Shown here: piece after piece, positions 1 to 16,559 of the stretch
How the letters are laid out: each line of letters begins with the position of its first letter
How positions within the stretch are numbered: the stretch's first letter is position 1
DNA from: Spongilla lacustris
Taxonomy: Eukaryota > Porifera > Demospongiae > Spongillida > Spongillidae
Length of the DNA stretch: 64,000 bases
Reading direction: 5' to 3'
NCBI GenBank assembly: GCA_949361645.1
Contig: OX442419.1
Coordinates: 3,383,459-3,447,458 of the forward strand
The notes under the pieces: generated by a model
Databases searched by the model: none
The model's input: the letters and a program-made list of their open reading frames with translations, nothing else
Told to the model about the DNA's origin: nothing
Program-made: the position numbers and the translations under genes

Positions 1-3000
1 CCATCTCCTCTTCCTTGCTCTGTGAACAATGGCGGCTGCCCACAGTTGTGCCTGGCCTCAAACTCTACACATCGTCTCTGCGGATGTTCTGGAAGTCTTA
101 CGTGCAATGAGACGTGTGAGTGCATCACACGTGCACACTGTCACACGTACACAAGTACACATGTCATCACATATGCACGCTATAACATGTACATGCACAG
201 TGGTGATGTGGTGTACATGTACATGTGATGGTATAAGTGTATATGTGATGACATTGTACATGTGATGTGACATGTGACAGTGACATGAAGCAATGGTGCA
301 CATGCTCACATACATGTATCACGCCCTCCCACATTAGCATGTGCAACTCCCCTATAAATGTGTGCCCCTCCCACCTCATTATCAATGTCCCAGCACTTAG
401 GGGTATCCCCTCACCCCTGCCACTTTTACTACTTGTGTACACATGTGTAAGACACTTGTCTCTCCACTCTTCTCTGCTACAGTTGGTGTTCCCTCGCAGC
501 CGCTCCCACCTGTTCCTCAGTACTCCTCCACACACCAGAGCCAGCCACTGCCAACAATGTCATCAGCAGTCAGCCTCCAGGCAACATCACTTGCCTACAA
601 CACAGAATATAAGTATGTGGCAAGCAGGGAAAGGAAGGGAAGAAGGAAGGGAGAAGGGAGGGGGAAAGGAGAAGGGAGGGGGAAGGAAGAGGAGAGGGAA
701 GGGAAAAGGGAGGGTGGTGAGGGAGAAGGAAGGGGAGGGAGAAGGAAGGGGAGGGAGAAGGAAGGGGAGGGAGGAGGATGGTGCAGGGAAAGAGAAAATG
801 TTAATACTGGTTTTATTGCATACATTGCTTTACATCACTTTTCCCTCTACTTAGGACAAGTGAAGATTCAGTTAACGGTGAGTTGTTTATTGTGCTCAGT
901 GTGTGTGATGTAAGAGCAGTGTGAGGGGAATGGCTTCTCTTGAGAGGGGACTGTGCAGTGTGATGAAGGGTATGCAGGGGACTGTGCAGTGTGATGAAGG
1001 GTATGCAGGGGACTGCAGTGTGATGAAGGGTATACAGGGGACTGTGCAGTGTGATGAAGGATACGCAGGGGACTGTGCAGTGTGATGAAGGTATGCAGGG
1101 GACTGTGCAGTGTGATGAAGGGTATGCAGGGGACTGTGCAGTGTGATGAAGGATATGCAGGGGACTGCAGTGTGATGAAGGGTATGCAGGGGACTGTGCA
1201 GTGTGATGAAGGGTATGCAGGGGACTGTGCAGTGTGATGGAGGGTATACAGGGGACTGCAGTGTGGTGAAGGGTATGCAGGGGGCTGTGCAGTGTGATGA
1301 AGGATATGCAGGGAACTGTGCAGTGTGATGAAGGGTATGCAGGGGACTGTGCAGTGCGATGGAGGGTATACAGGGGACTGCAGTGTGATGAAGGGTATGC
1401 AGAGGACTGTGCAGTGTGATGAAGGGTATGCAGGGGACTGTGCAGTGTGATGGAGGGTATACAGGGGACTGCAGTGTGATGAAGGGTATGCAGGGGACTG
1501 TGCAGTGTGATGAAGGATATGCAGGGGACTGCAGTGTGATGAAGGGTATGCAGGGGACTGTGCAGTGTGATGGAGGGTATACAGGGGACTGCAGTGTGAT
1601 GAAGGATATGCAGAGGACTGTGCAGTGTGATGAAGGATATGCAGGGGACTGTGCAGTGTGATGAAGGATATGCAGGGGACTGTGCATTGTGATGAAGGAT
1701 ATGCAGGTTCAATGTGATGTGTTTATGCTCTCTCGTTCCCACCAGTCATGCTCCTGGGAGTGAACATTGTGATGAGTCTTGTGGTGGTGGTGGTGCTGGC
1801 AGCAATCATCATTGTCCTCATTGTGGTGGCCCGCAGGTATGGGGGGGGAATGGGGTTGATATCTTGTGTCCATAAATCAAGGTCTCCCCTCATGATGGAG
1901 TGGGGAAGGTGTCCCCTTGGGATGGAGTATGGGATTCATATATCCAGTGTTTGTTAAGTGGCACAATAGTTTAACTAGTTATAGCCTTTGTAGTCAATTA
2001 ACTGATTATTAGTTTCTCAATTACTGCTTGTTTGTCAACCTGAGTGCACGAAACAAAATGTGCAGTAAGCATATTGTGCTGCGAATTATTCTTCATGCAG
2101 GTACAAGGAGATAAGGAGTGGAGATTCTCTTCAGATGAACAAACAGATACGCATAGTAAGCACTGTAGCAGGTGTGGGCTGATGGAATGGTTGTCGGACA
2201 AAGTACGCCCCCCCTCCCCACACACACACACACCACACCACTTTTCCCATTTTTGCATCTCAGTACTTCTGAGAAATTCCCCTAACCATTTGGGTTATCT
2301 ATCTCATTACAGACAGATGGAAGCAGCAACAACAGGAGGGTTCCATTTCGGCTCAACAACACCAAGGAGAGCATTCCTCTTAAGAACATCAACAGCCACC
2401 CTCAGAGCAACCTGAACCAGTTTAAGGGGGAGGAGCCAGAGTACTACGACACAAGCTCTGCTAAGGGTCTCCATCGTGCTGTTCCCAGCATCCCCGACAA
2501 CCCACCAATGAAGCACAAGGGAGGTGTGATAGAGGTGAATGTGGAGGTGGAGATTGAAGCCAAGGGACCAGAAGAGACCAAGGGACAAGAAGTATTAGAG
2601 ACCAAGGGACCAAAGGTACCAGAGGAAGCCAAGGTATCAGAAGTCTTAGAGACAAAGGTACCAGGAGAGACACAGGAAAGTGAGAATGCCATGGAGACAG
2701 GGAACACCACAGAAACCAACCATCCAGGAAGCTCCAAGGATCCAGGTACAATTAGCCCCAGTAGTGACCTGGGGACCAGTAGTGACCTGGGGACCAGTGG
2801 TGACCTGGGGACCAGAGGTGGGAAGCATGAGCAGGCAAAGCCCTCCATTGCTCCTCGTCCAATCACCCCTCGAGGAGCCAAGAAAGCTGCACTGAAATTT
2901 AATCTGCCGCCTGAACCTATTGCCAGTGATCCCGCCACACCCCCTCCTGCTCTCCCTCCACGTAGCCCAATAGTTCCCATGGCAATAGCCAAGAAGGACG

Positions 3001-3017
3001 GACCAGAGCAATCTTAA
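1..3017 (+). CDS. LRP-like YWTD/EGF type I membrane receptor, copy A (3' part, 7 exons)
   Basis: Exons by splice sites and by comparison with copies B-D: EGF exon from the window edge to 115 (donor GTGAGT); 483-612; 855-877; 1746-1836; 2101-2155; 2313-3017 (stop TAA). Phases join without a break. The first exon is an EGF-like module (CSVNNGGCPQLC, then CGCSGSLTCNETC) of the kind that closes a YWTD propeller in the LDL-receptor family. It is followed by a Pro/Ser/Thr stalk, a 23-nt microexon, one hydrophobic helix (LGVNIVMSLVVVVVL) with a basic stop-transfer, and a tail of about 250 residues. The tail carries ETKG/VPEE-type repeats, three DLGTS-type pentapeptides and proline-rich ends (ALPPRSP, APRPITPR) that look like SH3 ligands. 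The gene starts left of the window, so the signal peptide and propeller are not visible. The family call is firm; the ligand is unknown. Confidence 0.8.
630..780. repeat. purine-rich GGGAA/GGGAGAAGGAA simple repeat in LRP intron
   Basis: An almost pure G/A strand in the intron between the stalk exon and the microexon of copy A. Shorter versions sit at the same place in copies B (about 14525-14635) and C (about 25525-25650). It yields long arginine/glutamate-rich open frames that are not genes. Confidence 0.9.
955..1712. repeat. 31-bp minisatellite in LRP intron, copy A
   Basis: About 24 tandem units of a 31-bp motif (GGGACTGTGCAGTGTGATGA followed by AGGGTATGCAG), mixed with 29-bp variants that lack a TG. 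It lies between the 23-nt microexon and the membrane exon. Long open frames on both strands (repeats of HSPLHTLHHTAQ or GYAGDCSV) are by-products. Copies B, C and D keep about 15, 6 and a remnant of the array. Confidence 0.95.
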
Positions 3018-3482
3018 AGGTGCACACAAGGAGCTTTTTAAAAAAAAAAAAAAAATTTTAAACAATCAACCGAACCTCTCATCTCCATCATATGTAAGAC
3101 TTTAGTTGTGTAATAGACAATACTATTTTATAATGGTATACATGTGCATTCTTTGCTGCTTCTATTATATAGGAGGGGGAGGGGGAGGGAGGGGGAGCAG
3201 CACAGTTAGGACTTCCACCATCTACATACCGTCAATAATTGGAATGTTGGCGCAGCTCAGCATTCACTGTGCGCCTATACCAGACACGCTCTGACACTTC
3301 CTACATCCTACTGATAGATGTAACCCTGGCTTGTCCCCTGATTCAATTCCGCACACACTTTACCCTCCTTGTATGCTATTTGGGGTTACAGTTGGGCGAC
3401 ACCCTTTGGGCCTCTACTCTGACAAACCACATCACACCCCATGACCACATCATGGTGTGGCACATCTGGCTGTGACCAGTGT
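3018..3482. other. 3' flank of LRP copy A, conserved spacer
   Basis: Non-coding. It begins with an A-run (about 3042-3055) after the stop codon and contains a G-rich patch at about 3174-3196. The same spacer follows copies B and D, which shows that the spacer was duplicated with the genes. No canonical AATAAA is visible close to the stop. Confidence 0.6.
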
Positions 3483-3492
3483 CACCCTTGCA

Positions 3493-3925
3493 CACCACCT
3501 TGGATAAAGAAAAGGAGATTTCAAAGGAGTTAAAGGATTCCTTTATAAAGGAGCATACCACAAAGGTCCTTTGCTCCTTTACTTAAAAAGTGAATATTTA
3601 GAGCAAAGGTCCTTTGCTGTATTACAAAGTAAATATTTCACTGAAAGGGCCTTAAAGGTCTGCAATACAGAAGATAGCATTGGCAGTGAAGCAGAACTGG
3701 ACTATAGAATTGCACCTGCATTTTTGTTCTCAGTCAGACAATATCACTGCAACCTCATAAGTCGTTTGATCCTAAATTTCCATTTAAAAAAAGGTTCATT
3801 GCGTGTTTTACACGCAATTTCTATTGATACCACAATGGTCCTTTAAATTTGCTTTTTTACACACAATTTCTATTTATACCACAAAGGTCCTTTGCTTCTT
3901 TAACTGCTCCTTTATCCAAGGTGTG
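3493..3925. mobile_element. 433-bp MITE with CACACCTTGGATAAAG ends and a 10-bp target duplication
   Basis: The ends are inverted repeats: CACCACCTTGGATAAAG on the left, and on the right the reverse complement of CACACCTTGGATAAAGGAG. The 10-bp direct repeat CACCCTTGCA flanks it at 3483-3492 and 3926-3935. Spacers B (about 17022-17031) and D (about 47278-47288) have the site once and no insert, so this is an insertion into copy A after duplication. The interior repeats AAAGGTCCTTTGCTCC motifs and encodes nothing. A 9-10 bp target duplication suggests a Mutator-like family (inference). Confidence 0.75.
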
Positions 3926-3935
3926 CACCCTTGCA

Positions 3936-4844
3936 TGGTCCCAGGTCAGTTAGCGGTGAGGGTATACCACTCCCCATGATTGCATTATGTTAGTACGTGG
4001 CACGTCTGGTCGCACCGAAGGGTAGCCAACTGGTGCTACCTTAGTCTTAGACTTGGCATGATGGGTACGGCCTCCCTCCCCACCCAAAAATAAATAAGTA
4101 AATAAAATATGCATGGGGTTCCTGTCGTACATCTATACTAATTATTAACGGATAACAGTTTACCCAAAAAGGGTCAGGCGGCAACCTGGTGACAGGATCT
4201 ACTCACAGTTCTATGCATTAGCATTAGCAAAGTATGAGCATTCGTACAGCATTAAGAATTAACTATTCCTTATGATTCCACTCTTGTTTCCCTAGCTGAT
4301 TTTCACACCACTGTCCTTATATTATACCACAACTTTCTCATATGGAATGTTTTACAAATGAGAAGGTTTCATGAATATTAGTCATATTTTTTCTTTTTTC
4401 TTAGCTATATTTTATTTTTGTATTGCAAATATTGCTCGTAGAACCCTGCTATCTTCCTTTCGGTTTAACTAATTATAATCACTGAACTCTAGCAAAGCAA
4501 ACCTCTTACGTACCCATGGCCAGGTATATATGTGCAGGAATACAAACTTTAATTTTATGCATTCAGTTATTATTTATTCATTGCTCATTCAAGTCACTCA
4601 AAATATGATTCAATGGTCTAACTAACATGGAAGGCTGGATTGGCAATGATTTTTATACATGATGTTTCCCTAATTCCGCCCATAAATATTCACAGAAAGG
4701 GGACTTGGAGGGGCCATTGGCATGATAAGGGACCTGGAAGAAGCGTTTGAAATAGAGTATGCTTCTCAGAGTAGTTAAATTATCAATTTCAGCTACAAAT
4801 ACATGTACTTAACACAAATATAATCAGTACACAGATAACATGGT
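3936..4844. other. conserved intergenic spacer of unit A
   Basis: Non-coding spacer between the convergent LRP and Ig/FN3 genes, also present in units B (17032-17892) and D (about 47289-48191). A stretch near 3945-4110 ends in an (AAATA)n-like tail (4087-4110) and might be an old SINE shared by all copies. No gene seen. Confidence 0.5.
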
Positions 4845-10182
<5,338 letters not shown>

Positions 10183-10288
10183 CAACAGAACAGCGACGTA
10201 AAAATTACATACGGTATACCGGAGGAATTACATGTATACATCCAAATATACTGCAAAAACGGAAAAGTGCATATCACTCAAAAACTGT

Positions 10289-10330
10289 CCAATAGGGCAC
10301 TCGTTTCCTCAGAAAAGAGTGCCCTATTGA
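10289..10330. repeat. short perfect hairpin
   Basis: CAATAGGGCACTC and its reverse complement GAGTGCCCTATTG are separated by a 14-nt loop. It sits at the left border of the foldback cluster. Confidence 0.85.
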
Positions 10331-10627
10331 CAATCATGCAATCCATTTTTGCAGTAGGGACAGTTTCCACGAAAACGGCCCCTTGCTTATATATATATGT
10401 ATATAATTATATATTTATATAAAATGGGACAGTTTCCGAGAAAATTGCCCCTCGCATATATAATTATGTTATATTATATAATGTTATTGCGTTTGAATCA
10501 CATGCAATAACTTCCGAACGGTAAAGGCTATCGACTTCCTATTTTCAACACTTAATGTCTATTGTCCTGAATGTCCACCCGGGGGTATACAATTGGACAC
10601 CCGGGTGGACAGCAAAAAAAGTTTTTG

Positions 10628-10875
10628 CCGTTCGGTCACGGAAGGGACCTGGCTGCATTTAAGGGTACTGGCTTACAGAACAAGTCTTTTCAGGATCGAG
10701 CCGAGATAAGTAAGGCTTAAATCCTTTCGGTACTCATAAAATGACCCGTGCCGTTTGGTCACGGAAGGGACCTGGCTGCATTTAAGGGTACTGGCTTACA
10801 GAACAAGTCTTTTCAGGATCGGGCCGAGATAAGTAAGGCTTAAATCCTTTCGGTACTCATAAAATGACCCGTGCT
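10628..10875. repeat. tandem direct duplication of a ~124-bp foldback arm
   Basis: Two nearly identical copies of a block (begins CCGTTCGGTCACGGAAGGGA or CCGTTTGGTCACGGAAGGGA, ends AAAATGACCCGTGC) sit in the left arm. One inverted copy follows at about 10955-11065. This makes the arms unequal. Confidence 0.85.
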
Positions 10876-11306
10876 AGCGGACCTATCCATTACGCTCCGA
10901 CCGATCCGCACGGAGTGTAATAGATAGGTCCGCTAGCACAGTTCGTTCTACATGTACCATAAGGATTTATGCCTTGCTTATCTCGGCCCAATCCTGAAAA
11001 GACTTGTACTATAAGCCTGTACCGTTAGATGCCACTAGGTCCCTTCCGTGACCGAATGGCAATAACATTTTTTGCTATCCACCCGGGTATACAATTGTAC
11101 CCCCCGGGTGGACAGTCAGGACAATAGACATCATTTCTCTATGGTAAAATACAGTTTGGGATCTTGCACCTGCTCCGTGCCAGTATTGCAACGTCCGATA
11201 ACCCTTCGGGTTCAAATCCACCATAATATAACTTTCGGTAGGACCGTACGAGTAATCAAATCGCTTCAAATTCAGTTCGTAGTTTGTGAGGTCCATTATA
11301 ATTAGC

Positions 11307-11553
11307 TATTGGATTATTCTGTTCGTTAATTTTTATGCCATCCGTTACGGAGATATAGTCGAACATTCTATGTCAAACTACGTGTATTCTTTCGCGCTCG
11401 ATTCGCGCCAATCATTTGAGCAAATTGCGTCCCGCTCAATGTATAGAGGCGGTGGTTATATTATTGGCGCGAATCAAGCGGGAGAACGCGTGCACCAACT
11501 TAGTTCAACTGTATCTCTGTATAACAGATGGCATAAAAATTAGCGAACAGAAT
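11307..11553. repeat. palindromic element with ~50-bp arms
   Basis: ATTCTGTTCGTTAATTTTTA on the left is mirrored by TAAAAATTAGCGAACAGAAT on the right. An inner pair, GATTCGCGCCAAT and ATTGGCGCGAATC, is mirrored too. No coding content. Confidence 0.8.
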
Positions 11554-11564
11554 AAATCGAAAGG

Positions 11565-12336
11565 CAGTGTTGCCGCGAAATAACCTTCATCCTTAATCGC
11601 CTATCTCGCGATATATCGCAATATGAGCATTTAATCGCGATATAAATATCGCGATATATTAAATTATTCATGATCAATTATCGCTTGGTTATTAAATGTT
11701 GGGGTGAATAGTTATGGTTACCACGAAGGATATGGTACAGGCATACGTGTACTTACGCTTGCTACCACAGACGATTACATGAGCGTTGATCGCATAGCCT
11801 TCAGAACTGCCATATGGGAGGCTTTGAATGGCACAAAAAAAAATGAATTGTTTTTTTAGCTACATGATAGCTTGCGCAATGTTCCCAACTGAAGCAGCCT
11901 GTTAGCGGAAATTGATTTCAGAAAATATGATACATTGTTGTGGTGGAGGAATCATGAGCCATACGTGATACGTCCCAGCCATAGTTAAACCAGCAAGCAA
12001 GTACTTATGCATTTTTGCTTAGGTATTTTCCTTAAGAAGAAAAGGTTGCGCCCGTGGGGGCGTGGCATCTTGCATGAAAGGCTGCATTGACAATATTTCT
12101 AAGGCAAAATTCAAACTGAACTGGTTTAACTGTAACAGTAAATTATTTTCATAGATATACCTAAATGTATACTTATTCTCTGCTCGTTTCTAAATTTGAT
12201 TTCTGTATATTTTTGTTTACGTCCGTACACGTTTATTTCGCGATATGACTAAAGATTAATCGCGATATATCGCCTTTCGCGACATAAACATTTAATCGCG
12301 ATATATCACCTTTCGCGATATATAGCGGCAACACTG
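11565..12336. mobile_element. 772-bp hAT-like MITE nested in the foldback element
   Basis: Terminal inverted repeats CAGTGTTGCCGC and GCGGCAACACTG. The flanks TCGAAAGG (11557-11564) and TCGATAGG (12337-12344) match at 7 of 8 positions, fitting the 8-bp target duplication of hAT transposons, whose ends often start CAGTG. Both subterminal regions carry repeated TCGCGATATATCGC motifs, which could be transposase binding sites. There is no transposase frame, so it is non-autonomous. Confidence 0.75.
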
Positions 12337-12799
12337 TCGATAGGTATAGGACCTCTCTACCTACAAAACGAATTTGAAACCACTCCTACCGAAAGTTATG
12401 GCGGGTTTGAACCCGGAGGGGTATCGGACGTTGCATTACTGGCACGGAGCAAGTGTAAGACCCCCAAATGTATTTTACCATAGAGAAATGATGTAGTATT
12501 AAGTGTTGAAATAGGAAGTCGATAGCTTTTACCGTTCGGAAGTTGTAGTAATTCAAACGCAAGAATTATACATGTACATGAGAGGGGCAATTTGCTCCGA
12601 AATTGTCCCAAATTTCCTTGCGTTTGAATCACTATAACTTCAGAACGGTAAGAGCTATCGACTGCTTAATACTACATCATTTATTTATTTGTCTTTTTCC
12701 GTTTCTCTTCTTCTACGAACGGGTCTTGCGGGGGCGTGGTCGGGACGGGTAAGCATTCCTCCCTAGCGAGAGTATGAGGAAGGGCTGTATGCCTACCCA

Positions 12800-12935
12800 G
12801 AAGCTTTGCAGCTTTAGCATTTGAGCTGTTACTATGACGATGGGCGCTGCAGGGCTCCAAATATGAATGGGAGCCCTGCAGCGCCCGTCGGGCATCGCCA
12901 TAGTAACAGTTCAAATGCTTAAGCTGCAAAGCTAA
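12800..12935. repeat. palindrome with ~60-bp arms
   Basis: AGCTTTGCAGCTTTAGCATT near 12800 is mirrored by AATGCTTAAGCTGCAAAGCT near 12930. The centre is flanked by GGGCGCTGCAGGGCTC and GAGCCCTGCAGCGCCC. Most likely a small foldback element. Confidence 0.85.
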
Positions 12936-13260
12936 AAATAAAACAAGCGGTATATATTACTGTATTATATTACCTATTTTGTTAACTTGACATGCAGCAT
13001 TCAATTATCTAAGTCCAGCTGTCTTTATACTACTACTACTTATCATAATACAGCGCCTTTCATGCAGTTCTAATTTGTGTTCAAACAGGGTTCGATGCAT
13101 GTGATTGACGTAGAATGCTCCGATCCTTGTACTGGTTACCATTTGTGCACAACCTGGCTGATGTTTAGTATGAACAGATCACCGGCCTTCAGGCCAGCTT
13201 GTTCAAAATATAAGACTACAGTTCACTCGGGTCATGTAAGAAGCTATTGAATATGATTAT

Positions 13261-13801
13261 TGTCTGTGACCTCGATGGCAGCAACCAGCATGTCTTCATA
13301 CCCAGGCCCACCAATCCATCACAGCAGTACCTGCAGCAGCCGTATGGGATGGCTAAATTGGGCAACCAGGTATTCTGGACCGAGTGGCAGACCAGCGCGC
13401 TGTATTGGGCCCTGCAGACTGGACCTAGCAACTTCTTGCTGCGAGCGTTGAGTATTTTCTCACAGCAGCCAACTAATCTTGCCATCGTTAACCCTTTGAG
13501 GCCTGGAGGTATGGAAGTTTTGGGGAGAGAGAGAGGGGGGGAGGGGAGCATGGGCGTATGCAAGGAAGGGGGACCCCCTCCCCAAAACGAGGTCACCATC
13601 ACACTTAAAAGTTTTACTATTTGTTAATTAATCCACCTGTATTTACAACGTACGCTTATGTACGAAAATATATGGGTATATCTACGTACATTTAGTAACG
13701 ATTATGCATGTACAATTTTGCCTTACGTCACAAAAGGTCACCTTTTAATAAAACTTTTAATAAAACTCACACACCCCCCCCCCCCCCCTCCCTTTCCCAA
13801 A

Positions 13802-13837
<36 letters not shown>

Positions 13838-16559
13838 GTTTTTTGCTTTTCCTTCACTTTTATTATTCCCTCCTCCAACTGTTGTTTTCCTGCCCACTCC
13901 AAATAGAGCTCACCCCACTCCGATCTCCTCTTCCTTGCTCTGTGAACAATGGTGGCTGCCCACAGTTGTGCCTGGCCTCAAACTCTACACATCGTCTCTG
14001 CGGATGTTCCGGAAGTCTTACGTGCAACGAGACATGTGAGTGCATCACACGTGCACACTGTCACATGTCACATCACATGTACACAAGTACGCGTGTCATC
14101 ACATATGCATGCTATAACATGTGATGGTATAAGTGTATATGTGATGACATTGTACATGTGATGTGACATGTGACAGTGACATGAAGCAATGGTTCACATG
14201 CTCACATACATGTAGCACGCCCTCCCACATTAGCATGTGCCACTCCCCTATAAATGTGTGCCCCTCCCACCTCATTGTCATATGCCCCAGCACTTAGGGG
14301 TATCCCCTCACCCCTGCCACTTTTACTACTCGTGTACACATGTGTAAGACACGTGTCTCTCCACTCTTCTCTGCTACAGTTGGTGTTCCCTCGCAGCCCC
14401 TCCCACCTGTTCCTCAGTACTCCTCTACATACCAGAGCCAGCCACTGCCAACAATGTCATCAGTAGTCAGCCTCCAGGCAACATCACTTGCCTACAACAC
14501 AGAATATAAGTATGTGGCAAGCAGATAAGGGGGAAGGGCGGCGGAAGGAAGGGAGAAGGGAGGGGACAGAAGGGGACGGAAGGAGAGAGGGAAGGGAAAA
14601 GGGAGGGTGAAGAGTGAGAAGGAAGGGGGAGGAGGATGGTGCAGGGAAAGAGCAAATGTTAATATTGGTTTTATTGCTTACATCACTTTTCCCTCTACTT
14701 AGGACAAGTGAAGATTCAGTTAACGGTGAGTTGTTTATTGTGCTAGGTGTGTGTGATGTAAGAGAGCAGTGTGAGGGGAATGGCTTCTCTTGAGAGGGGA
14801 CTGTGCAGTGTGATGAAGGGTATGCAGGGAACTGTGCAGTGTGATGAGGGGTATGCAGGGGACTGTGTAGTATGATGAAGGGTATGCAGGGGACTGTGTA
14901 GTGTGATGAAGGGTATGCAGGGGACTGTGCAGTGTGATGAAGGATGTGCAGGGGACTGTGCAGTGTGATGAAGGTATGCAGGGGACTGTGCAGTGTGATA
15001 AAGGATGTACAGGGGACTGCAGTATGATGAAGGGTATGCAGGGGACTGTGCAGTGTGATGAAGGATATGCAGGGGACTGTGCAGTGTGATGGAAGATATG
15101 CAGGGAACTGTGCAGTGTGATGAAGGGACTGTGCAGTGTGATGAAGGGACTGTGCAGTGTGATGAAGGGTATGCAGGGGACTGTGTAATGTGATGAAGGA
15201 TATGCAGGGGACTGTGCAGTGTGATGAAGGGACTGTGCAGTGTGATGAAGGATATGCAGGTTCCCACCAGTCATGCTCCTGGGAGTGAACATTGTGATGA
15301 GTCTTGTAGTGGTGGTGGTGCTGACAGCAATCATCATTGTCCTCATTGTGGTGGCCCGCAGGTATGGGGGGGGGGGGGGGGGGGGGGAATGGGGTTGATA
15401 TCTGGTGTCCATAAATCAAGGTCTCCCCTCATGATGGAGTGGGGAAGGTGTCCCCTTGGGATGGAGTGTGGGATTCATATATCCAGTGTTTGTTAAGGGG
15501 CACAACAGGTTAACTAGTTATAGCCTTTGTAGTCAATTAACTGATTATTAGTTTCTCAATTACTGCTTGTTTGTCAACCTGAGTGCACGAAGCAAAATGT
15601 GTAGTAAGCATATTGTGCTGCGAATTATTCTTCATGCAGGTACAAGGAGATAAGGAGTGGAAATTCTCTTCAGATGAACAAACAGATACACATAGTAAGC
15701 ACTGTAGCAGGTGTGGGCTGATGGAATGGTTGTCGGACAAAGTATGCCCACCCTCCCCCCCACACACACACACACCACACCACTTTTCCCATTTTTGCAT
15801 CATAGTACTACTGAGAAATTCACCTAACCATTTGGGTTATCTATCTCGTTACAGACAGATGGAAGCAGCAACAACAGGAGGGTTCCATTTCGGCTCAACA
15901 ACACCAAGGAGAGCATTCCTCTTAAGAATATTAACAGCCACCCTCAGAGCAACCTGAACCAGTTTAAGGGGGAGGAGCCAGAGTACTATGACACAAGCTC
16001 TGCTAAGGGTCTCCATCGTGCTGTTCCCAGCATCCCTGACAACCCACCAATGAAGCACAAGGGAGGTGTGATAGAGGTGAATGTGGAGGTGGAGATTGAA
16101 GCCAAGGGACCAGAAGAGACCAAGGGACAAGAAGTATTAGAGAACAAGGGTCCAAAGGTATCAGAGGAGGCCAAGGTACCAGAAGTCTTAGAGACAAAGG
16201 TACCAGGAGAGACACAGGAAAGTGAGAATGCCACGGAGACAGGGAACACCACAGAAACCAACCATCCAGGAAGCTCCAAGGATCCAGATACAAGTAGCCC
16301 CAGTAGTGACCTGGGGGCCAGTAGTGACCTGGGGACCAGTAGTGACCTGGGGACCAGAGGTGAGAAGCATGAGCAGGCAAAGCCCGCCATTGCTCTTCGT
16401 CCAATCACCCCTCGAGGAGCCAAGAAAGCTGCACTGAAATTTAATCTGCCGCCTGAGCCTATTGCCAGTGATCCCGCCACACCCCCTCCTGCTCTCCCTC
16501 CACGTAGCCCAATAGTTCCCATGGCAACAGCCAAGAAGGACGGACCAGAGCAATCTTAA
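13261..16559 (+). CDS. LRP-like YWTD/EGF receptor, copy B (5'-truncated)
   Basis: Exons: 13261-13508 (YWTD propeller remnant: CDLDGSNQHVFIPRP, VFWTEWQTS; donor GTATGG); 13907-14035 (EGF); 14380-14509 (stalk); 14703-14725 (microexon); 15271-15361 (membrane); 15640-15694; 15855-16559 (tail, TAA). All phases and splice dinucleotides are intact and the tail frame is open to the same stop as copy A. Similarity to copy C's propeller exon begins abruptly at about 13261 with no acceptor, so the 5' half of that exon and everything before it was lost at the duplication border. Probably not a functional receptor unless a new 5' exon is used. Confidence 0.75.
13773..13835. repeat. poly(C) followed by poly(G) tract
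   Basis: About 16 C, then a short spacer, then about 34 uninterrupted G, in the intron before the EGF exon of copy B. Copy C has a shorter version at 24791-24810. It can form a hairpin or G-quadruplex and is also a likely place for assembly error. Confidence 0.95.
14800..15262. repeat. 31-bp minisatellite in LRP intron, copy B
   Basis: About 15 units of the same motif as in copy A, with some short 16-bp units (GGGACTGTGCAGTGTGATGA). The array runs to within 10 nt of the membrane-exon acceptor, because the unique sequence left in copies A and C has been lost. Confidence 0.93.
15366..15387. repeat. poly(G) run at the donor side of the membrane exon, copy B
   Basis: 22 G just after donor GTATGG. 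Copy A has 8 G here, copies C and D few. Length varies between paralogues. Confidence 0.95.

Larger units (their letters stand above)
10427..12611. mobile_element. complex foldback (inverted-repeat) element
   Basis: The outer arms are inverted copies. Left, from GGGACAGTTTCCGAG through AACTTCCGAACGGTAAAGG; right, about 12490-12611 in reverse. A second arm pair, 11125-11300 against about 12345-12490, contains CTCTATGGTAAAATAC and its reverse. Inside is a further palindrome centred near 10910 (GTGCTAGCGGACCTATCCAT against its reverse), and another at 11307-11553. Some end motifs are repeated outside the arms (10357-10385 and 12613-12672). No transposase is encoded, so this is non-autonomous. 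Confidence 0.7.

Noticed and set aside
955..1712. CRISPR-like array
   Set aside because: Tandem units without unique spacers, in an animal genome intron.
813..1742. Long minus-strand open frame with HTLHHTAQSPAYPSS repeats (also in copies B and C)
   Set aside because: It is the minisatellite read in an open phase. Length follows the repeat number, and the array lies in an intron of a well-supported plus-strand gene.
2444..2992. Minus-strand frames opposite the LRP tail exon (VPRSLLVPRSLL type) in each copy
   Set aside because: Shadow of the repetitive plus-strand tail; that strand has the splice sites and the conserved stop.
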